From CAZDSS01 sp964508185 (GTDB lineage: Bacteria; Pseudomonadota; Alphaproteobacteria; Sphingomonadales; Govanellaceae), in the NCBI GenBank assembly GCA_964508185.1, contig CAZDSS010000089.1, positions 1 through 10,882 of the forward strand: a stretch of DNA of 10,882 nt, given 5' to 3'. Every line of letters starts with the position of its first letter. The stretch's first letter is position 1. Below are positions 6,871-10,882 of the stretch, in pieces. The notes beneath the pieces are model-generated. The model did not search any database. It had not been told where the DNA came from and was given only the letters and a program-made list of their open reading frames with translations. A program made the position numbers and the translations under genes.

Positions 6871-7354
6871 GTCCCGCATCTCCCCGCGCCGCCGCCTCGA
6901 TGGCGGCGATGTCGATCTTGCCCATGGTCATCATGGCCTGCATGGTGCGGCGGGCGACATCCGGGTCGGGCGACGCCATGAGTTCGAGGAGGCGCCGCGG
7001 CGTGATCTGCCAGCTCATGCCCCAGCGATCCTTGAGCCAGCCGCATGGGGCGGGCGTGCCGCCGTTGGCGGTCAGCGCCTCCCACAGGCGGTCGGTCTCC
7101 TCCTGATCCTCGGTCTCCACGAGGATGCTGATCGCCTCGGTGAACTTGAACATGGGGCCGCCGTTCAGGGCCATGAAGGGACGGCCGGCGAGGGTGAAAT
7201 CCACCACCAGAACGGCGCCTTCGGGGGTCGAGGGATTGTCGGCGGGCGCGCGCAGCACATGGTCGATGCGGCTATGGGCAAGAAGCGACACATAGAAATT
7301 CGCCGCCTCCTCCGCCGCGCCGTCATACCAGAGGCAGGGACGGATCTTGTTCAT
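6863..7354 (-). CDS. PhnB-like VOC family protein
   Basis: This 163-residue protein belongs to the vicinal oxygen chelate superfamily, in the PhnB / 3-demethylubiquinone-methyltransferase-like group. Visible features are the opening MNKIRPCLWYDGAAEEAANF, the repeat-type fold with ALNGGPMFKFTEAISI at about 63-78, and the group's typical end GWLKDRWGMSWQITP at 105-119, followed by a helical tail with MMTMGKIDI. Most PhnB-like proteins have no assigned reaction; the old methyltransferase name is misleading, as they lack a SAM-binding fold. The start codon overlaps the stop of the upstream DUF1428-VOC-VOC gene (ATGA, 4 nt), and its end overlaps the glutathione S-transferase gene, so all three are almost certainly translated from one mRNA. 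GGGAGG lies shortly upstream of the ATG. Confidence 0.9.
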   Translation of the reverse strand: MNKIRPCLWYDGAAEEAANFYVSLLAHSRIDHVLRAPADNPSTPEGAVLVVDFTLAGRPFMALNGGPMFKFTEAISILVETEDQEETDRLWEALTANGGTPAPCGWLKDRWGMSWQITPRRLLELMASPDPDVARRTMQAMMTMGKIDIAAIEAAARGDAGHA

Positions 7355-8499
7355 AGCCGCCCTCCCACCAGTCCGAAATGAGCGCCCTGGGGATCGACGC
7401 AGTTCATGGCATATTCGCCGCCCGGGATCTCGTCAGGCCCGTGGATCACCTGTCCGCCGCCCTTCTCCACCGCTTCCCTGGCGCGGTCGATATTGACGAC
7501 GCGGAAATACCGGTTCCAGCGCGGCGCGCCCATCTCGGGCGTCGCCTGCATGATGGCGCCGATGATGCCGCCATGGCGGATGAACTGGTACTTGCCCATG
7601 GCCCCCATGTCCATCTCGCCGTCCTGCTTCCAGCCGAAAAGCGCGCCGTAGAAGTCCCACGCGCCTTTCTGGTTGGTGGTCAGAAGCTCGTTCCAGGCGC
7701 AATGGCCGGGGCGCGGGCCATCGTCGGCGAAGGCGCGGCTCTTGCCGCAGCCGAGGGGCTTGATGATGTTGAAGGGCGCGCCCGCAGGGTCGGTCACCAT
7801 GGCAATGCGGCCGACCATGGGAATGTCCATGGGCTCCATCAGCACCTTGCCGCCGCGGCTTCTGACGTCGGCGATCGTGGCGTCGATGTCTGCGACCGTG
7901 ACATAGCCGAGCCATATGGGGCGCGCGCCCTCCCCCGCCATTTCAGGCGTGATCTGCATGGCGCCGCCGATGGGGTGGGCGCCTGCCGAAATGATGCGAT
8001 AGTCCATGTCCGGCACGCCGGAGTCCGCATAGGTCCAGCCGAGCACGTCGGCATAGAAGCGCTGCGCCGCCTCCACATCGCTCGTCAGCAGCTCGTACCA
8101 GACATGATCGCCCGGCTTGTCCATCTCCGGCCGCTCGAGCGTCACGACGGGCGTGAAGCCGCCGAAGATCATGCGCATGCCGTCGAACGGCATGGGGTTC
8201 TTCTCGGGGCTCATGCGCGGATCGGTCTTCATGAGCTCCCCCATCTTCGCATGCGCCGCATCGCGCGTCGCCTTGTCCGGCCATTCGATCCAGGAAAAGA
8301 GCACGTCCTCGTCCTCCTTCGCCTCGACGGCGCGGTAGAAATCGGTCTGCTTGCCGTGAGGCACGTCGTCGCCCCAGCATTCGAGGACGCGGCGCGCGCC
8401 AAGCTCCATGAAAACGGCATTGCCCGTATGGGCGTGTTCGATGAAGCGCTGCCGGTTCTGCTTCGGCACCGCAAGGACGAAGCCTTCCACATAGGTCAT
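7351..8499 (-). CDS. DUF1428-VOC-VOC three-domain fusion protein
   Basis: This 382-residue protein joins families that usually occur as separate proteins. Residues 1 to about 118 match the DUF1428 (YbaA-like) pattern: YVEGFVLAVPK near the start, GDDVPHGKQTDF at 43-54, FSWIEWPDKATRDAAHAKM at 68-86, and NPMPFDGMRMIFGGF at 101-115. Residues about 129-250 are one VOC domain (PGDHVWYELLTSDVEAAQRF) and 264-382 a second (PGHCAWNELLTTNQKGAWDF). The paired VOC part resembles two-domain glyoxalase/bleomycin-resistance-like proteins such as the mycobacterial Cfp30B type. The start is fixed by AAGGGGAG 8 nt before the ATG; an extension upstream in this frame reads antisense-like, low-complexity sequence. 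It lies 25 nt behind the first VOC gene and overlaps the next one by ATGA. The substrate is unknown; the context suggests aldehyde or electrophile handling. Confidence 0.9.
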   Translation of the reverse strand: MTYVEGFVLAVPKQNRQRFIEHAHTGNAVFMELGARRVLECWGDDVPHGKQTDFYRAVEAKEDEDVLFSWIEWPDKATRDAAHAKMGELMKTDPRMSPEKNPMPFDGMRMIFGGFTPVVTLERPEMDKPGDHVWYELLTSDVEAAQRFYADVLGWTYADSGVPDMDYRIISAGAHPIGGAMQITPEMAGEGARPIWLGYVTVADIDATIADVRSRGGKVLMEPMDIPMVGRIAMVTDPAGAPFNIIKPLGCGKSRAFADDGPRPGHCAWNELLTTNQKGAWDFYGALFGWKQDGEMDMGAMGKYQFIRHGGIIGAIMQATPEMGAPRWNRYFRVVNIDRAREAVEKGGGQVIHGPDEIPGGEYAMNCVDPQGAHFGLVGGRL

Positions 8500-8524
8500 G
8501 ACTTGATCTCCCCTTGCTTCTGCT

Positions 8525-8953
8525 TCAGGCGGCGGTCTGCGGCGCGGCGGCCATCGCCGCCTCCAGATCCATCCAGGCCACTTCCCAGATATGGCCGTCG
8601 GGATCCTCGAAACTGCGGCAATACATGAAGCCGTGGTCCTGGACCGGCGCGGGATCGGACCTGCCGCCCGCACCATTGGCCGTATCCACCAGGCTGTCCA
8701 CGGCGTCCCGGCTTTCGGCGGAGATGGCGAGCAGCACCTCCGTCACGCGGCCCGCATCCGCGATCTCCCTGGGCGTGAACTGGCGGAACTTGTCGTGGGT
8801 CAGAAGCATCACATGGATCACGTCCGACATCACCATGCAGGCCGCCGTATGATCGGAGAATTGCGGGTTCTTTTCCGCGCCCATGCGCTCGTAGAAGGCG
8901 ACGGAGCGATCAAGGTCGCGAACCGGCAGGTTGATGAATATAAGACGGGACAT
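8525..8953 (-). CDS. VOC family protein (glyoxalase/lactoylglutathione lyase-like)
   Basis: This 142-residue single-unit protein has the two beta-alpha-beta-beta-beta repeats of the VOC superfamily: MSRLIFINLPVRDLDRSVAF at 1-20 and the end FEDPDGHIWEVAWMD at 114-128, where Glu123 in HIWEVAW is at the usual last metal-ligand position. These proteins bind a metal and act as glyoxalases, dioxygenases or antibiotic-sequestering proteins; which applies here cannot be seen. It is the first gene of the minus-strand cluster. The start is set by AAGGAGG (complement of 8959-8965) 5 nt upstream. The HxlR-type regulator is divergent, 65 bp away, and probably controls it. The next gene in the cluster follows after 25 nt. 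Confidence 0.92.
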   Translation of the reverse strand: MSRLIFINLPVRDLDRSVAFYERMGAEKNPQFSDHTAACMVMSDVIHVMLLTHDKFRQFTPREIADAGRVTEVLLAISAESRDAVDSLVDTANGAGGRSDPAPVQDHGFMYCRSFEDPDGHIWEVAWMDLEAAMAAAPQTAA

Positions 8954-8981
8954 GAGAACCTCCTTCTGGATTATGAGTCGT

Positions 8982-9010
8982 TTGACATTCTGCCTCTATC
9001 TGGTTATAAA
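8982..9010 (+). promoter_or_regulatory. Sigma70-type promoter of the HxlR-type regulator (leaderless)
   Basis: A perfect -35 TTGACA (8982-8987) and a -10 TATAAA (9005-9010) are separated by 17 bp, in an AT-rich patch unlike its surroundings. Transcription should start near 9016-9019, at or next to the ATG (9019), giving a leaderless message. This agrees with the absence of any Shine-Dalgarno sequence upstream of that ATG. Confidence 0.75.
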
Positions 9011-9031
9011 TTGCAACTATGAAGTTAGAAA
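9003..9031 (-). promoter_or_regulatory. Probable promoter of the VOC-GST cluster, overlapping the regulator promoter
   Basis: Read on the minus strand, TATAAC (complement of 9003-9008) is a good -10, with a weak -35 TTTCTA (complement of 9026-9031) 17 bp upstream. A transcript from near 8996 would have a leader of about 43 nt carrying the AAGGAGG site. The two -10 elements share bases. The weak -35 is the main doubt. Confidence 0.5.
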
Positions 9032-9042
9032 AAATAACTAAC
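9015..9042. promoter_or_regulatory. Candidate regulator operator with AACT/AGTT half-sites
   Basis: AACT (9015-9018), AGTT (9023-9026) and AACT (9036-9039) form alternating inverted repeats. GTTAG (9024-9028) and CTAAC (9038-9042) also pair. They cover the regulator's transcription and translation start and the weak -35 of the opposite promoter, a fitting place for autoregulation. This is inferred from symmetry and position only. Confidence 0.4.
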
Positions 9043-9726
9043 GATCCTGCAAAGCCCAAGCGCCGCTACAACGACGCCTGCGGGATGGCCCTGGGGCTCG
9101 AGCTGCTCGGCGACCGCTGGGCGCTGTTCATCGTGCGCGAACTCATGTTCGGGCCCCGCCGCTTCAACGACCTCAGGGCGGATCTTCCCGGCATCAGCGC
9201 CAATGTGCTGACCCAGCGCCTCACCGAGCTCGAAGCGCGGGGAATCCTCGTGCGCCGCAAGCTGCCGCCGCCTGCGAACGTCACGGCCTACGAGCTCACC
9301 CCCTGGGGCTATGAGGCGGAGCCCATCGTGCAGGAACTGGGGCGCTGGGCGGTTCGTTCCCCGGACCATGACCCGACCCTGCCCATCAGCGGAGTCTCCA
9401 TCCTGCTGTCGTTCCGCACCATGATCGACCGCAGCCGCATCGGGGATTTCCGGGTGCGGGCGGGCTTCCGCTTCGGCGATGATGAATATGTGGCCGATGT
9501 GGATGAGGCGGGGATCACGGTCATGCGCGGCGATCCCGAGACGGGCGGGATCGTCTTCGAAGGCGCGCCGGAAGGGCTTGCGGCCTTCGTCTATAACGGC
9601 GTCGATCCCGATGCCCTTGCGGCGGAGGGCCTGCTTGCAATCCGCGGCGACATGGCCACCGCGCGGCGGTTCGCCGACCTCTTCGTGCTGCCGCCGAAAG
9701 TGGGGATGGAGCCTAGCGCCCGCTGA
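9019..9726 (+). CDS. HxlR-family transcriptional regulator with C-terminal SCP2-like domain
   Basis: The first 115 residues are an HxlR winged helix-turn-helix: DACGMALGLELLGDRW at 19-34 with the conserved Cys21, the block GPRRFNDLRADLPGISANVL at 45-64, then TQRLTELEARGILVRR at 65-80. HxlR regulators often respond to aldehydes, quinones or thiol stress, some through this cysteine. At 235 residues the protein is about twice the usual HxlR length; residues about 120-230 look like the SCP2-like ligand-binding extension found in some relatives (GFRFGDDEYVADVDEAG, AIRGDMATARRFADLF). No Shine-Dalgarno precedes the ATG and the next Met (23) lies beyond Cys21, so translation is probably leaderless from 9019. 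The gene is divergent from the VOC-GST cluster and overlaps the convergent CoxL-CoxG gene by 14 nt. Confidence 0.92.
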   Translation: MKLEKITNDPAKPKRRYNDACGMALGLELLGDRWALFIVRELMFGPRRFNDLRADLPGISANVLTQRLTELEARGILVRRKLPPPANVTAYELTPWGYEAEPIVQELGRWAVRSPDHDPTLPISGVSILLSFRTMIDRSRIGDFRVRAGFRFGDDEYVADVDEAGITVMRGDPETGGIVFEGAPEGLAAFVYNGVDPDALAAEGLLAIRGDMATARRFADLFVLPPKVGMEPSAR

Positions 9727-10882
9727 GGCGGCGCAGGAGATAGCGCAGGAAGTTGAGGATCACGCCCTGGCGCGCGCGGCGTCCGGGGCCGGCGGCAAGC
9801 TCCGCTTCGATGGCGATGAAGACCTGGCCGATGATGATTTCGGCCGCGGCATTGAACATGCGCGCGCCGACGGCGGCGAGCGGGCCGCCCACCTTCACGC
9901 GGCCCGCATAGCGAAGCCACGTGCCGCCCGCATCTTCGCGAAGCTCGAGATGGCCGCGCCCTTCGAGGAAGCCCTGCTTGCCGGATCCCGTGACGGCAAG
10001 GTCCATCGCCCGCGGCGGATCGAGGCGGGACAGTTTCACCCGCCCCGCATAGACGCCGCGGATCCCGGCGATGCCGATCTTCATCTCGCCCGCATATTCA
10101 TGGTCGCCCACGATCTCGAGACGACGACAGCCGGGCAGGCAGCGGGCAAGCCGCTCGGGATCGAGCAACAGCGCCCACAGCGCTTCCCGCGCGACCCTGA
10201 CATGATGTTCGCCCCGGATCGCGAAGCCTTCGCCGTTCGTGTCCCGAGCCGTTTCCGTCTGCGCGGGTTCGGGCAGCGGCCCGCCCGCGATCATCTCGAG
10301 GATGCGCTCGGGCGTCAGCGGCAGGCGGTTTGCCCGCACATTGAAGGGGGCAAGGGCATCGGCCACCGCATTGGCGATCGCCGCGGGCGGCGCGATCTTG
10401 CCGCCCTCGCCCGCGCCCTTGATGCCGCCCATGGTATGGGGCGACGGGGTTTCGATATGATCGATCTCCGCCGCCGGCACGTCCATGGCGGTCGGCAGAA
10501 GATAATCCATCAGGGTGCCGTTCAGGATCTGACCGGCGGCATCGTGCACCACTTCCTCATAAAGCGCCTGCCCGATCCCCTGCGCGATGCCGCCCTGCAC
10601 CTGCCCGTCCACGACGCGCGGATTGATGAGCCTGCCGCAATCCTCGGCGACCACATAGCGCAGGATGCGAACGCCGCCCGTCTCCGGATCGACCTCCACG
10701 GTCGCCACATGGGTGGCGTTGGAATGGGTAAGCAAGGGCGGCTCGTAATGGACCAATACTTCGAGCCCCTTGTCCTCCTGCTCGAGGCCCCAGTTGCCCA
10801 TCCACACCTCGCGCGCAGCCTCCGCAAGGGTGCAGAGGGCGGTATTGCTCCCGCGGTCGTATATGACGCCGTCGCGGATCTC
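9713..10882 (-). CDS. CoxL/xanthine-dehydrogenase-family molybdopterin subunit fused to CoxG domain, 5'-partial
   Basis: The frame is open to the right edge, so only the last 389 residues are visible. The first 200 or so are the C-terminal part of a molybdenum hydroxylase large subunit: EPPLLTHSNATHVATVEVD, GRLINPRVVDGQVQGGIAQG, and GIKGAGEGG carrying the catalytic Glu (codon near 10406-10408), ending near ERILEMI (about 10290). A linker of about 20 residues leads to a CoxG/SRPBCC domain (about 10228-9800): GEHHVRVAREALWALLLDPE, LPGCRRLEIVGDHEYAGEM and FLEGRGHLELRED. It ends in a basic, hydrophobic tail (GVILNFLRYLLRRLSGR). CoxG is normally separate and linked to membrane attachment or quinone coupling of CO dehydrogenase. 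The loop that tells CoxL from other hydroxylases lies outside the window, so the substrate (CO, aldehyde, purine or other) is undecided. It overlaps the HxlR gene by 14 nt, tail to tail. Confidence 0.9.
   Translation of the reverse strand, partial: EIRDGVIYDRGSNTALCTLAEAAREVWMGNWGLEQEDKGLEVLVHYEPPLLTHSNATHVATVEVDPETGGVRILRYVVAEDCGRLINPRVVDGQVQGGIAQGIGQALYEEVVHDAAGQILNGTLMDYLLPTAMDVPAAEIDHIETPSPHTMGGIKGAGEGGKIAPPAAIANAVADALAPFNVRANRLPLTPERILEMIAGGPLPEPAQTETARDTNGEGFAIRGEHHVRVAREALWALLLDPERLARCLPGCRRLEIVGDHEYAGEMKIGIAGIRGVYAGRVKLSRLDPPRAMDLAVTGSGKQGFLEGRGHLELREDAGGTWLRYAGRVKVGGPLAAVGARMFNAAAEIIIGQVFIAIEAELAAGPGRRARQGVILNFLRYLLRRLSGR

Noticed and set aside
5425..6981. 518-codon open frame on the plus strand across the hydrolase and transferase genes
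   Set aside because: It reads antisense through two clearly real genes, has no domain pattern and lacks a good ribosome site.
7378..8628. 416-codon open frame on the plus strand opposite the DUF1428-VOC-VOC gene
   Set aside because: Its composition (many His, Ala, Arg, Asp) is that of a shadow frame, and the opposite strand has three recognised domains.
8500..8676. N-terminal extension of the DUF1428-VOC-VOC gene upstream of 8499
   Set aside because: The added 59 residues are Arg/Pro-rich and overlap the first VOC gene; DUF1428 homology begins at the ATG at 8499, which has its own Shine-Dalgarno sequence.
9713..10882. Calling the right-edge gene a CO dehydrogenase (coxL)
   Set aside because: The diagnostic active-site loop lies outside the window. 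The CoxG fusion hints at it, but CoxG-like domains also accompany other molybdenum hydroxylases.
1..10882. CRISPR arrays, insertion sequences, tRNA or rRNA genes
   Set aside because: No regularly spaced repeats, transposase motifs, terminal inverted repeats or tRNA-like folds were seen on either strand.

Overview
The window is GC-rich, densely coded bacterial chromosome (roughly two-thirds G+C by eye). Strong Shine-Dalgarno sites, the codon bias and the mix of families (AraC with an N-terminal cupin, CoxL/CoxG, glutathione S-transferase, VOC proteins, OsmC) suggest an alphaproteobacterium. That assignment is inference; there is no rRNA, tRNA or other taxonomic marker. Neither end of the window is a gene boundary: an aldehyde dehydrogenase enters at the left edge and a molybdenum hydroxylase large subunit runs off the right edge.

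Left part (1-2361, + strand): an NAD(P)-dependent aldehyde dehydrogenase lacking its first residues, then an NmrA/isoflavone-reductase-like NAD(P) oxidoreductase. They probably form one operon. They converge on a minus-strand AraC-type regulator (2465-3454).

Centre (3455-5261): across a 220-bp divergent region from the AraC gene lies a + strand pair. The first gene is an AurF-like ferritin-fold diiron protein with a full set of candidate iron ligands. The second is an OsmC-family protein that keeps only one of the two usual cysteines. A textbook intrinsic terminator closes the pair. AraC regulator + diiron protein + OsmC is the most system-like unit of unknown chemistry here.

Right-centre (5263-9726): an HxlR-type regulator with an added C-terminal domain (9019-9726, +) is divergent from a five-gene minus-strand cluster. 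In transcription order this is: a VOC protein, a DUF1428-VOC-VOC fusion, a PhnB-like VOC protein, a glutathione S-transferase, and a chloroperoxidase/esterase-type alpha/beta hydrolase. Two of the junctions overlap (ATGA and an 8-nt overlap). The AT-rich divergent region holds overlapping promoters, and the HxlR promoter predicts a leaderless mRNA. The set looks like an inducible defence against electrophiles or xenobiotics, with the conserved HxlR cysteine as a plausible sensor.

Right edge (9713-10882, - strand): the C-terminal half of a CoxL/xanthine-dehydrogenase-family molybdopterin subunit is fused in frame to a CoxG (SRPBCC) domain. It overlaps the end of the HxlR gene tail to tail. CoxG is normally a separate protein linked to membrane or quinone coupling of CO dehydrogenase, so the fusion is a notable architecture.

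No mobile elements, CRISPR arrays, tRNAs or rRNAs were seen. No stretch of more than 300 bases lacks a gene.
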